56,899 nt of DNA from Pseudomonas viridiflava (GTDB lineage Bacteria > Pseudomonadota > Gammaproteobacteria > Pseudomonadales > Pseudomonadaceae). How positions within the stretch are numbered: the first letter of the stretch is position 1; the number at the start of each line of letters is the position of its first letter. A program made the position numbers and the translations under genes. Location of the stretch: positions 1-56,899 of the forward strand of contig NZ_UTBG01000071.1 in the NCBI RefSeq assembly GCF_900580675.1, given 5' to 3'. The notes under the pieces are model-generated. The model was not told where the DNA came from. It made no database searches and saw only the letters and a program-made list of their open reading frames with translations. Positions 46,215 through 55,072 of this stretch are shown piece by piece.

Positions 46215-46324
46215 TATCAGTGGCCATTGCAGCCGCATATCGGCCAAGTTCGGCGCTCTGCGTGGGCAGTTTGCACTGCTTGAGGTAAACTGCCGCCTCT
46301 TCTATACCTATAACGATTCGCCTG

Positions 46325-48223
46325 ATGCCCACGACGTTTCAAGAGATTCCCCGCAAGCGCCCGTCCACGCCCCTGCTCGACCGTGCTGCCACGCCGGACG
46401 GCCTGCGTCGGTTGGCTGAAGCCGAGCTGGAAACCCTGGCCGATGAGTTGCGCCTGGAATTGCTCTACGCGGTCGGCCAGACCGGTGGGCATTTTGGTGC
46501 CGGCCTGGGCGTCATCGAGCTGACTATCGCCTTGCATTACGTTTTCGACACCCCGGACGACCGGCTGGTGTGGGACGTAGGCCATCAGGCGTATCCGCAT
46601 AAAATCCTCACCGGTCGCCGCGAGCGCATGGCCAGCCTGCGCCAGAAGGACGGCATCGCCGCCTTCCCGCGTCGCGCCGAGAGCGAATACGACACCTTTG
46701 GCGTCGGCCACTCGAGCACTTCCATCAGTGCAGCGCTGGGCATGGCAATTGCCGCCCGCCTGCAAGGCAGCGATCGCAAGGCGATTGCGGTGATCGGCGA
46801 TGGCGCGCTGACCGCCGGCATGGCCTTCGAGGCGCTGAACCATGCGCCGGAAGTGGACGCCAACATGTTGGTGATCCTCAACGACAACGACATGTCGATC
46901 TCGCGCAATGTCGGTGGCCTGTCGAATTACCTGGCAAAAATCCTCTCCAGCCGCACTTACGCAAGCATGCGCGAAGGCAGCAAGAAGGTGCTTTCGCGTC
47001 TGCCCGGCGCGTGGGAAATTGCCCGGCGTACCGAAGAATATGCCAAGGGCATGCTGGTACCCGGCACCCTGTTCGAAGAGCTGGGCTGGAACTACATCGG
47101 CCCGATCGACGGCCATGACCTGCCGACCCTGATCGCCACGCTGCGCAATATGCGTGACCTCAAGGGCCCGCAGTTCCTGCATATCGTCACCAAAAAAGGC
47201 AAAGGCTTCGCTCCGGCGGAAGTCGACCCGATTGGTTACCACGCAATCACCAAGCTCGAACCGGTCGACGCGCCCGCCGCGGCGCCGAAAAAAGCCAGTG
47301 GGCCGAAGTATTCCGGTGTGTTTGGCGAATGGCTGTGCGACATGGCCGCCGCCGACTCGCGCCTGGTGGGCATTACCCCGGCGATGAAGGAAGGCTCCGA
47401 TCTGGTGGCGTTCAGCGAGCGTTTCCCGCTGCGCTACTTCGACGTGGCGATTGCCGAGCAGCATGCGGTGACCTTCGCTGCCGGCATGGCCTGTGAAGGC
47501 GCCAAGCCGGTGGTGGCGATCTACTCGACCTTCCTGCAACGCGGTTATGACCAGTTGGTGCATGACGTAGCGGTGCAGAACCTCGACGTACTGTTCGCCA
47601 TCGACCGCGCCGGCTTGGTGGGCGAAGACGGCCCGACCCACGCCGGTAGTTTCGACCTGTCCTACCTGCGTTGCATCCCCGGCATGCTGGTGATGACGCC
47701 GAGCGACGAAAACGAACTGCGCAAGATGCTCAGCACCGGCCACCTGTACAACGGCCCGGCGGCCGTGCGCTACCCGCGTGGCAACGGCCCGAATGCAGTG
47801 ATCGAAAAAGACCTGGAGCCGATTGAAATCGGCAAAGGCATCGTTCGCCGCCAGGGCAGCAAGGTCGCGTTCCTGGTGTTTGGCGTGCAACTGGCCGAAG
47901 CCTTGAAAGTCGCCGAGAAGATCGACGCTACCGTGGTCGACATGCGTTTCGTCAAACCACTGGACGAAGCGCTGGTACGCGACATCGCCGCCAGCCACGA
48001 ACTGCTGGTGACCGTCGAAGAGAACGCCATCATGGGCGGCGCCGGTGCGGCGGTCAGCGAGTTCCTGGCGCGGGAGAACATCCTCAAGTCGGTGCTGCAC
48101 CTGGGCTTGCCGGATGTGTACGTCGAACACGCCAAGCCGGCGCAGATGCTGGCTGAGTGCGGGTTGGATGAAGCCGGTATCGAGGCGTCGGTGCGCGCGC
48201 GCATGGCACTTCTTAACCTGTAA
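46325..48223 (+). CDS. dxs: 1-Deoxy-D-xylulose-5-phosphate synthase
   Basis: A 632-residue thiamine diphosphate enzyme that condenses pyruvate and glyceraldehyde 3-phosphate, the first step of the MEP isoprenoid pathway. Marks include [14 protein letters not shown], the thiamine motif [17 protein letters not shown]...NDND near residue 155, and [22 protein letters not shown] near residue 435. Length is as in other Pseudomonas. It is the last gene of xseB-ispA-dxs and is followed by a REP pair. Confidence 0.98.
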   Translation: MPTTFQEIPRKRPSTPLLDRAATPDGLRRLAEAELETLADELRLELLYAVGQTGGHFGAGLGVIELTIALHYVFDTPDDRLVWDVGHQAYPHKILTGRRERMASLRQKDGIAAFPRRAESEYDTFGVGHSSTSISAALGMAIAARLQGSDRKAIAVIGDGALTAGMAFEALNHAPEVDANMLVILNDNDMSISRNVGGLSNYLAKILSSRTYASMREGSKKVLSRLPGAWEIARRTEEYAKGMLVPGTLFEELGWNYIGPIDGHDLPTLIATLRNMRDLKGPQFLHIVTKKGKGFAPAEVDPIGYHAITKLEPVDAPAAAPKKASGPKYSGVFGEWLCDMAAADSRLVGITPAMKEGSDLVAFSERFPLRYFDVAIAEQHAVTFAAGMACEGAKPVVAIYSTFLQRGYDQLVHDVAVQNLDVLFAIDRAGLVGEDGPTHAGSFDLSYLRCIPGMLVMTPSDENELRKMLSTGHLYNGPAAVRYPRGNGPNAVIEKDLEPIEIGKGIVRRQGSKVAFLVFGVQLAEALKVAEKIDATVVDMRFVKPLDEALVRDIAASHELLVTVEENAIMGGAGAAVSEFLARENILKSVLHLGLPDVYVEHAKPAQMLAECGLDEAGIEASVRARMALLNL

Positions 48224-48251
48224 CCCAATTCCCCGGTAAAACAGGGACTAA

Positions 48252-48344
48252 AATGTGGGAGCGGGCTTGCTCGCGAATGCGGTGTGCCAGGTATTACACC
48301 TGTCACTGATACAGCGCATTCGCGAGCAAGCCCGCTCCCACATT
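48252..48344. repeat. REP inverted pair, GAGCGGGCTTGCTCGCGAA subtype
   Basis: A near-perfect inverted pair: aatgtgggagcgggcttgct to the left and its complement to the right, with a short variable centre. It fills nearly all the gap between dxs and the receptor gene and is a third REP subtype in this window. Confidence 0.92.
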
Positions 48345-48377
48345 GGTTTTGTGCATTTTGAAAGCTATGGTCAGTTC

Positions 48378-50267
48378 ATGAAACGCCTGTACTTTGCCCT
48401 GCTGCTGCTACCCTCATCGGACCTGTTCGCTGGCACCCGCGACGACGCCTTGAAACTCCCCGACGTGGTCATCAGCGCCAACCGCCAGGTCCAGGCACGC
48501 AACGACAGCAGCGCCGCCAACACGGTGTTCACCCGCGACGACATCGACCGCCTGCAACCCACCAGCCTCACCGACCTGCTCAGCCGCGTGCCCGGCGTGC
48601 AAGTCGCGCCCACCGGTGGCCGTGGCAGCTTGCCGGGCATTTATATTCGCGGCACCAAATCTGCGCAGAGCCTGGTACTGGTGGATGGCCAGCGCATTGC
48701 CAACACCACGTCCGGCGACAGTGGCTTGCAATACCTGAACATCGACCAGGTTGAACGGGTGGAAGTGCTGCGCGGTTCACGCTCGGTGATTTATGGCAGC
48801 GACGCCATTGGCGGGGTGATCCAGGTGTTTACCCGGCGCAACGCCGAGCAAGGCCTGCAACCGCGGCTGAAGCTCGGGTTTGGCAGCAACCAGACCTTGG
48901 AGCGCAGCCTTGGCCTCTCCGGTGGCGATGAGCACACACGGTTCAACCTGGGCGCGAGCCTGGACGAAACGGCGGGTATCAACTCGACACACGCGTCATT
49001 CCCCAGCGATGGCGACCATGATGCCTATCGCAACCAGTCCCTCAGCCTGAACCTCAGTCACGCCCTCAGCGACGATTTGGAGATGGGCTTCAACCTCCTG
49101 GATAACCGCGGCAAGTCGGAGTACGACAACAGCTTCGGACGCTTCGACCTCGCCACCAGTCAGAGTGTTGGGCAAAAACCCTACACCGACTACACCGTGA
49201 GCAGCGCCAGCGGTTATGTCGACGTCACGCTCAATGAGCATTGGCAGTCGCGTCTGGAACTGGGCCACAGCGAGAACCGTGACACCAAGCGCGACACCCT
49301 GAGTGATGATTTCAGCGTATTCAATACCTACCGAGACTCGGTCAACTGGCAGAACGACCTGACGCTGAATGACCACAACAGCCTGATCCTCGGCGGCGAC
49401 TGGTACGAAGACCGTTTCCACGGCTCCACCACCTTTACCGAAAACAGCCGCTGGAACCGCGCCGCCTTTGTGCAGCACCGTTTCCACAGTGATTGGTTTT
49501 CCACGGAACTGGGCCTGCGGCGCGACCAGAACCAGCAATACGGCGGGCAGAACAGTTGGAGCGGTACGCTGACCTTGCCGGTCAACGCCGACAATGACCT
49601 GCTGCTGAGCTACAGCGAAGGCTTCCGTGCGCCGACTTTCAACGACCTGTATTACCCGGACACGCAGTACAGCAACCCCGACCTGCAGCCGGAAACCTCC
49701 AAAAGCTACGAGCTGCAATGGCGCAGCCAACTGAGTGACAGCACGCGTCTGGAAGCTTCGGTGTACCGCACGAATTTAAGCGACGCAATCATCCTCGACA
49801 GCACCAGCAAGCCACAAAACGTGGCCTCGGCCCGCATCAACGGCTTTGAAGCGGCGCTCAAGCAAGAGGTGTTCGGCTGGCAGGGCAACCTGGGCGTTGC
49901 GCTCATCGACCCGCGCGACCGCGACACGGGCCACACCCTCGCCCGTCGCGCGCGACGCACGTTGAATCTGGACCTGGATCGGCAATTCGATAAGTGGGGC
50001 GTAGGGGCGAGTTGGCAGGCGATCAGCAACAGCTATGACGATGAAGTCAACCGCAATCGCCTGGGCGGTTATGCGCTGCTGGGGCTGCGTAGCAGTTGGG
50101 CAGTCACGCGCGAAGTGGCGCTGTCACTGAAGGTCGACAACCTGCTGGACCGCGAGTACGCCCGCGCGCGCTACAGCTACGACTCCCCCGACTTTGCCAA
50201 CAACCAGAACTACCGCGAAGAGGGGCGTACCTGGATGCTGGGCCTGACCTGGACGCCCCAGCTGTAA
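48378..50267 (+). CDS. btuB: TonB-dependent outer-membrane receptor, BtuB-like
   Basis: A 629-residue outer-membrane beta-barrel receptor that should import vitamin B12. The signal peptide ends about residue 20, the TonB box is LPDVVISAN (about residue 31), the plug domain holds IYIRGTKSAQSLVLVDGQR and the barrel ends in the aromatic WMLGLTWTPQL. Length matches BtuB of E. coli (614). I start at ATG 48378 because the upstream reading passes through the REP pair. No cobalamin riboswitch is present in the 154 bases ahead. A siderophore receptor is a less likely alternative. Confidence 0.85.
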   Translation: MKRLYFALLLLPSSDLFAGTRDDALKLPDVVISANRQVQARNDSSAANTVFTRDDIDRLQPTSLTDLLSRVPGVQVAPTGGRGSLPGIYIRGTKSAQSLVLVDGQRIANTTSGDSGLQYLNIDQVERVEVLRGSRSVIYGSDAIGGVIQVFTRRNAEQGLQPRLKLGFGSNQTLERSLGLSGGDEHTRFNLGASLDETAGINSTHASFPSDGDHDAYRNQSLSLNLSHALSDDLEMGFNLLDNRGKSEYDNSFGRFDLATSQSVGQKPYTDYTVSSASGYVDVTLNEHWQSRLELGHSENRDTKRDTLSDDFSVFNTYRDSVNWQNDLTLNDHNSLILGGDWYEDRFHGSTTFTENSRWNRAAFVQHRFHSDWFSTELGLRRDQNQQYGGQNSWSGTLTLPVNADNDLLLSYSEGFRAPTFNDLYYPDTQYSNPDLQPETSKSYELQWRSQLSDSTRLEASVYRTNLSDAIILDSTSKPQNVASARINGFEAALKQEVFGWQGNLGVALIDPRDRDTGHTLARRARRTLNLDLDRQFDKWGVGASWQAISNSYDDEVNRNRLGGYALLGLRSSWAVTREVALSLKVDNLLDREYARARYSYDSPDFANNQNYREEGRTWMLGLTWTPQL

Positions 50268-50271
50268 CAAC

Positions 50272-50625
50272 TCAGCTTTCGCGCGGCAACTTGTTGGAGT
50301 TCACATACCCCTCCTTGATTGCATTGGCGCAGGTGTTGAACCCGTACGAATTGACCAGGCCTGTGTCGGTAAAAGCGGCATACATGTCCTGCCGCTGGCC
50401 TTTGTTTTGCAGTTCATAGTCAAAGCACTGTGAGCTGCCATTGCGAATCGGCGTGATGCGTGCGGGCTGCTGGATCGCCAGCAGATCCTGCTTCGTGGCC
50501 CCGCGCTGCTCGGCCTTGGTAACAAGCGGATGATCGGAGAAATTCATTAACACTGAGATGCCTTTCACTGTGTGGCAGCCGGCCAGTAACAGCGCGAAGG
50601 AAATTAGGATGATCGAACGGCGCAT
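50272..50625 (-). CDS. Small hypothetical lipoprotein
   Basis: A 117-residue protein with signal sequence and lipobox LLAGC (Cys at about residue 17). The rest has two cysteines (CFDYEL and NTCANAI) that could pair. I do not recognise the family. The ATG at 50625 opens the signal peptide MRRSIILISFALLLAG; a start 30 bases upstream would break it. It is convergent with btuB, with four bases between the stops. Confidence 0.65.
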   Translation of the reverse strand: MRRSIILISFALLLAGCHTVKGISVLMNFSDHPLVTKAEQRGATKQDLLAIQQPARITPIRNGSSQCFDYELQNKGQRQDMYAAFTDTGLVNSYGFNTCANAIKEGYVNSNKLPRES

Positions 50626-50752
50626 TGCCACCTCCGGTAGTTGAATAAGCGCCATGCAGTCAGCATCGCGGGACCGCAGAGTAAACCGATGCCACAGGAG
50701 TCACTCGACGGACATGTCTTAACAACAGGTAGGAAAACACAGATTTTGCGCA

Positions 50753-51553
50753 CTAGCCTTTCGGCGAAATCAACTCACACAGCTTAGCCACCGCCTCGAT
50801 CATTTGACCGCTGGGGCGCTCCAAGCCTTTATCGGGCACGACCACCAAGCGCCCCTGCGCCACGCCAGTGATCTGCGGCCAAGCCTTCCAGGCATCCAGT
50901 TGCGCCTGATCTCCCGCCAGAATCACCTCGGGATTGCGCTGCAACACTGATTCGACACTGATCTGCGGCGCAGGCAGTTGCAGGTCGTCAAACACATTGC
51001 GCGCGCCGCATACGCTAAGGGCGTCGCTGATGATCTGCCCGCCGCCCACGGTGTACAGCGGCTGGTCCCACACCTGGTAAAACACCCGTAACGGCTCGGC
51101 GCGCTGATAGCGCTGGCGCAAGTCGGCCAAGCGTTGGCGCAACTGTGCAGCCAATATTCGACCAGCGTCGGCGCGGCCCAATTGCTCGGCAATCGCCTGG
51201 ACTTGGGAAGTGAGTTGTTCAAGGCTATGGGGTTCGGCGACGTATACCGGGATATTCAAACGCTGCAATTGCGCGCGCTGGGCCGGGCCGACGCTGCCGG
51301 GCCAGAGCAGGATAAGGTCTGGGTTGAGGCTGAGCAGGCGCTCCATGTCCAGCTGACCGTAACGCCCAACCGATGCAACTTTGGCCAAGGCAGTTGGCCG
51401 CTCACCGCCATCGAGCACGCCCACCAGCAGGTCGGCTGCGTCCAGTTCAACCACGATTTCCGACAGCGACGGCGCCAGGCTGACGACACGCTCGACCGCC
51501 AGGGCCTTGGCGCTGAATGCCAGCAGCAACACCGCCAGCCAGCGACGGCTCAT
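50753..51553 (-). CDS. btuF: Cobalamin-binding periplasmic protein (BtuF-like)
   Basis: A 266-residue periplasmic binding protein of the BtuF/FecB family. The signal peptide ends ALA; ERVVSLAPSLSEIVVELDAADLLVG and DLILLWPGSVGPAQRAQLQ follow. It should pass B12 from the periplasm to an ABC importer; no btuC or btuD is adjacent. It overlaps the upstream membrane gene by four bases and is the last gene of ribA-membrane protein-btuF. Confidence 0.85.
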   Translation of the reverse strand: MSRRWLAVLLLAFSAKALAVERVVSLAPSLSEIVVELDAADLLVGVLDGGERPTALAKVASVGRYGQLDMERLLSLNPDLILLWPGSVGPAQRAQLQRLNIPVYVAEPHSLEQLTSQVQAIAEQLGRADAGRILAAQLRQRLADLRQRYQRAEPLRVFYQVWDQPLYTVGGGQIISDALSVCGARNVFDDLQLPAPQISVESVLQRNPEVILAGDQAQLDAWKAWPQITGVAQGRLVVVPDKGLERPSGQMIEAVAKLCELISPKG

Positions 51554-51969
51554 CCCAGTTGACGGGGAATGCGGTAGAGGTAGAACAGCACCGTGGTCGA
51601 CAGCGCCAGCAGGAACAACGGCACCGCTTCCAGGCCGACGAACACGGCCAGCGCGCCGATCCAGGCCGGTGCGGCCGCCACCAGCAAGGCCGTGCGCCGC
51701 CGCGCCGCCAGGGTAATCCAGGCAGCCGGTTCTTCAGGGGTATCGAGGGCTTTGGAGGTGGCGATCAGCGCGTGTTTATAGCCGTTGAAGTAGCGCAGGC
51801 TGAGAAACATCGAAGCCACGCCGGCGATAAAGAACGGCATGGCCAGCACCGGCAGCAAGGACTCAGCCTTGCCAAACACCAGGTTGATCACGAACAACGG
51901 CAGCAATGCCAGGGCCAGGTACTGCCACCAGCTGAAGGACAGTCGTCGCTTTACCTGGCCTCGGGTCAC
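51550..51969 (-). CDS. Conserved hypothetical membrane protein
   Basis: A 139-residue protein with four hydrophobic segments (for example [16 protein letters not shown] and [17 protein letters not shown]). It has no motif I recognise. Its start overlaps ribA by four bases and its end overlaps btuF by four, a tight operon; PAO1 has a similar gene in the same place as I recall (PA4046). Confidence 0.75.
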   Translation of the reverse strand: MTRGQVKRRLSFSWWQYLALALLPLFVINLVFGKAESLLPVLAMPFFIAGVASMFLSLRYFNGYKHALIATSKALDTPEEPAAWITLAARRRTALLVAAAPAWIGALAVFVGLEAVPLFLLALSTTVLFYLYRIPRQLG

Positions 51970-52583
51970 GCGCGGTCTACCTCGCCTTGATGCTCGTTGC
52001 CCATCATGTGGTCGAGCTTGCTGGCTTTGGTCGCCAGGTAGAGCTTGTTGTGCGGATTGTGCCCAGTGTGCAGCGGCACGCGCTCGGCGACGGTAATGCC
52101 CATCTCGGTCAAGGCCTTGACCTTGCGCGGGTTGTTGGTCATCAGGCGCAGGGATTTCACGCCCAAGTGCTCGAGCATCGGCAGGCAGATCGCGTAGTCA
52201 CGCTGGTCGGCGGCGAAACCCAGGCGCTCGTTGGCCTCGACGGTATCGGCACCGCCATCTTGCAGCTCGTAGGCGCGGATCTTGTTCATCAGGCCGATGC
52301 CACGGCCTTCCTGACGCAAGTACAGCAGCACGCCACGGCCTTCACGGGCGATGGCTCGCATGGCCGCTTCCAGTTGCGAACCGCAGTCGCAACGCTGGCT
52401 GAACAGCGCATCGCCGGTCAGGCATTCGGAGTGCACGCGCCCCAGGACCGGTGCGCCATCAGCGATATCACCCAGGCTGAGTACAACGTGCTCGCGGCCT
52501 GTGGCTTCTTCGAGAAAGCCGTTCATGGTGAACGTGGCAAAAGGGGTAGGCAGCTTGGAAGCAGCGACGAAAACGACGGGCAC
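51966..52583 (-). CDS. ribA: GTP cyclohydrolase II
   Basis: A 205-residue zinc enzyme that opens GTP to start riboflavin synthesis. The three zinc cysteines are in [21 protein letters not shown] near residue 50. [22 protein letters not shown] and [14 protein letters not shown] follow. Start is a GTG at 52583. It is the functional cyclohydrolase here, because the RibB-type protein at 55073 lacks these cysteines. An FNR/Anr-like box lies upstream. Confidence 0.96.
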   Translation of the reverse strand: MPVVFVAASKLPTPFATFTMNGFLEEATGREHVVLSLGDIADGAPVLGRVHSECLTGDALFSQRCDCGSQLEAAMRAIAREGRGVLLYLRQEGRGIGLMNKIRAYELQDGGADTVEANERLGFAADQRDYAICLPMLEHLGVKSLRLMTNNPRKVKALTEMGITVAERVPLHTGHNPHNKLYLATKASKLDHMMGNEHQGEVDRA

Positions 52584-52662
52584 CGTGTGCTCCTGATCTC
52601 AGTTTTTACAAAGGCGTCCATTGTAACAGTACGTTCCTACAGACGCTTAAGCTGAATTATCG

Positions 52663-52676
52663 CTGATAAAGATCAA
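52663..52676 (-). promoter_or_regulatory. FNR/Anr-like box upstream of ribA
   Basis: Read on the minus strand: TTGATCTTTATCAG, matching TTGATnnnnATCAA in all but the last base. A TACAAT -10 lies at 52620-52625, so the box centre would be about 56 bases upstream of the likely transcription start. It lies between ribA and the truncated binding-protein gene. Confidence 0.45.
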
Positions 52677-52712
52677 TCGGTTCGATTGGCCTTCACCCTG
52701 GTTCTATGCAGG

Positions 52713-53009
52713 TCAGAACGGATAGGACTGGTGCCACCGCGCAAAAATCGGCTTCAGCTCACCGCTTTTCACCAGGGCCGCCAGGCGCTGGTCGAACAGC
52801 GCGGCCAGCGCCCGCCCACGCTCACTGTCGGTAAACCCGACGTAGAGCGGCAATTCAACGAGAGGGCTGAGCTTGAACTGTGAAGGATCTTTCGCCTGGC
52901 TGAGTACGAATTTGGCCTCGGTCAGGGAGTCGATATAAAAGTCGGCCCTGGCGTGCTTGAGCATCGGCAAGATGCCATCACGGCGCTCGATCTGATTGAA
53001 GCGTTGCAC
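52713..53009 (-). pseudogene. Truncated periplasmic solute-binding protein (3' fragment)
   Basis: A 98-residue reading that matches only the C-terminal third of family 3 solute-binding proteins (RFNQIERRDG; ADFYIDSLTEAKF; SGELKPIFARWH). There is no signal peptide. The open frame continues upstream into the end of thiL without a plausible start, so the 5' part was probably lost. A GTG at 53009 is the first start codon. See the finding on a deletion here. Confidence 0.7.
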
Positions 53010-53026
53010 ATCAGGCAGGCGCCGAC

Positions 53027-53992
53027 TCAGGGCGCTTCGCGAAAATGTTGATAGCCGCGCACGGCCGGGGTGATGTCTTGCCCGTCCGCATCGAGCAGCG
53101 TCACGCCCTGCCCCGCCTCGACCCGGCCGATCACATGGATCGGCCAGCCAGCGGCCAGCAAGGGCGACAGCTCCACGGGCGGCAAGGTGAACGCCAGTAT
53201 GTAGTCGTCACCGCCGCTCAGGGCCGCGACCCGCGCCGCGTCATCGCCGACAAACGCCAGCAACGCCGCCGACAACGGCAACCGTTCGCGCTCAATCAAC
53301 AGGCTGACAGCCGATGCCTTGGCGATATGCCCGCAATCGGCCAGCAGCCCGTCGGAGATATCCATCGCGGACGTAGCCTTGCCCCGCAGCGCCAGCCCGA
53401 GGGCCAGTTGCGGTTGCGGTGACCAGTAATGCGCCAGCAACGGGTCGGCGATGGTGGCGTCGGCGCTGCGCTGCCCCAGTACCAGCGGCAAGGCGCCCGC
53501 GGCATTGCCCAGCTCGCCGCCCACACACAGCAGGTCCCCCGGCCGCGCACCGCTGCGGGTCAACGCCTGCCCGGCCGGCACTCGGCCAAACACGGTCAGG
53601 GTCAGGCTCAACGGCCCGCGCGTGGTGTCGCCGCCCACCAGGCCCACGCCGCAGCTTTGCGCCATCGCGTTCAAACCCTGGGCATAGCGTTGCAGCCAAT
53701 CGGCATCGACCGTCGGGGTGGTCAGGGCAAGGGTAAATGCGAGGGGGTGGGCGCCCATGGCGGCCAGGTCGCTCACCGCCACGGCCAGCGAGCGCTGGCC
53801 GAGCAGGAACGGGTCACACGGGTCGGCAAAATGCACGCCGGCCACTAACGTATCGGTAGAGACCGCCAACTGCTCCCCGGCGGGGAGCGCCAGCAAGGCG
53901 CAGTCATCGCCGATCCCCAGCGCAATGCCATCGCCGCCCTGCGCACAGGGCGCGGCGGCGAAGTATTTGCGGATCAGCTCAAACTCACCCAT
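53027..53992 (-). CDS. thiL: Thiamine-monophosphate kinase
   Basis: A 321-residue kinase that phosphorylates thiamine monophosphate to the diphosphate. Marks are GIGDDCALL near residue 26, VSTDTLVAGVHF, LAVAVSDLAAMGAHPLAFTLAL and AMDISDGLLADCGHI near residue 215. It is preceded by nusB as in PAO1. The next gene should be pgpA, which is not there. Confidence 0.96.
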   Translation of the reverse strand: MGEFELIRKYFAAAPCAQGGDGIALGIGDDCALLALPAGEQLAVSTDTLVAGVHFADPCDPFLLGQRSLAVAVSDLAAMGAHPLAFTLALTTPTVDADWLQRYAQGLNAMAQSCGVGLVGGDTTRGPLSLTLTVFGRVPAGQALTRSGARPGDLLCVGGELGNAAGALPLVLGQRSADATIADPLLAHYWSPQPQLALGLALRGKATSAMDISDGLLADCGHIAKASAVSLLIERERLPLSAALLAFVGDDAARVAALSGGDDYILAFTLPPVELSPLLAAGWPIHVIGRVEAGQGVTLLDADGQDITPAVRGYQHFREAP

Positions 53993-54010
53993 GAGGAACT
54001 CAAGCGCAGA

Positions 54011-54511
54011 TTAGCGCTTGTGTTCCTTCACTTCGGCTTCACGCAGGCGCGGGGCCAGCTTGTCGAGCACGCCGTTGACGAACTTGTGGCCGTCGGTCGA
54101 ACCGTAGACTTTCGCCAGTTCGATACCTTCGTTGATCACCACACGGTACGGCACGTCGACGCGCTTGAGCAGTTCCCAGGTGGACAGGCGCAGTACGGCC
54201 AGTTCAACCGGGTCCAGCTCTTCGAGCGTCAGGTCCAGGCAAGGCGCCAGCGCGGTGTCGATCTCGGTCAGGTTGGCCGGAACACCGTGCAGGATGTCGT
54301 GGAAGTAGCTCTGGTCGGCGAAGGTGAAGTCGTTATCGACGCGAAATTGCGCTTCGATCTCGTTCAGCGACGTGCCGGCCATATGACGCTGGTACAGCGC
54401 TTGGGTCGCGAGCTGACGGGCAGCACGGCGCTTTTCGCTCTTCGACGGCTTGCCGGCATCGGCTGGACGCTCGTCACGAGGGTTGAAACGATCGCTTTCG
54501 TCGGAAATCAC
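54011..54511 (-). CDS. nusB: Transcription antitermination factor NusB
   Basis: A 166-residue helical protein that binds boxA RNA with S10 and allows antitermination on ribosomal RNA operons. [17 protein letters not shown] near residue 31 opens the domain, and [33 protein letters not shown] near the end is the family signature. Its ATG overlaps the ribH stop by four bases. Confidence 0.96.
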   Translation of the reverse strand: MISDESDRFNPRDERPADAGKPSKSEKRRAARQLATQALYQRHMAGTSLNEIEAQFRVDNDFTFADQSYFHDILHGVPANLTEIDTALAPCLDLTLEELDPVELAVLRLSTWELLKRVDVPYRVVINEGIELAKVYGSTDGHKFVNGVLDKLAPRLREAEVKEHKR

Positions 54512-54984
54512 TTGGCCTCCAACTGCGACAGCAGGCTGACCATTTCCAAGGCGGACAGGGCAGCTTCAGCGCCTTTGTTGCCGGCCTTGGTGCCGGAACG
54601 CTCGATGGCTTGCTCGATAGAGTCAACGGTCAGTACGCCGAAAGCGACAGGCACGCCGAACTCCATGGACACCTGGGCCAGGCCCTTGGTGCATTCGCCG
54701 GCCACGTATTCGAAGTGCGGAGTACCGCCACGAATGACCGCGCCCAGGGCGATGATCGCCGCGTATTCACCCTGTTGTGCAACTTTCTGCGCAACCAGTG
54801 GAATTTCGAAGGCGCCAGGGGCACGGATAATGGTGATGTCGCTTTCGCTCACACCGTGGCGAACCAGGGCGTCCACGGCACCGCTTACCAGGCTTTCAAC
54901 CACGAAGCTGTTGAAGCGGCCAACCACCAGGGCATAGCGGCCTTGGGGGGCGATGAAGGTACCTTCGATGGTCTTCAGGGTCAT
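54508..54984 (-). CDS. ribH: 6,7-Dimethyl-8-ribityllumazine synthase
   Basis: A 158-residue enzyme that condenses the ribityl-aminouracil with dihydroxybutanone phosphate to give lumazine. [51 protein letters not shown] and [19 protein letters not shown] are family segments. It lies between ribBX and nusB. Confidence 0.97.
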   Translation of the reverse strand: MTLKTIEGTFIAPQGRYALVVGRFNSFVVESLVSGAVDALVRHGVSESDITIIRAPGAFEIPLVAQKVAQQGEYAAIIALGAVIRGGTPHFEYVAGECTKGLAQVSMEFGVPVAFGVLTVDSIEQAIERSGTKAGNKGAEAALSALEMVSLLSQLEAK

Positions 54985-55072
54985 TCGACAAATCTCTTAA
55001 AGAGCCGGGACGCGAAAAGTGCGTCCCTCAGTGATGATTTAACCGCGAACAAGGGGCTGGAAACGCCAGCCT

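Noticed and set aside
46217..48130. Minus-strand reading of 637 codons opposite dxs
   Set aside because: A shadow of dxs, with His/Arg/Ala-rich composition and no motif.
48224..48377. Cobalamin riboswitch before the BtuB-like gene
   Set aside because: The gap is mostly a REP pair and has no B12-box or room for the roughly 200-base fold.
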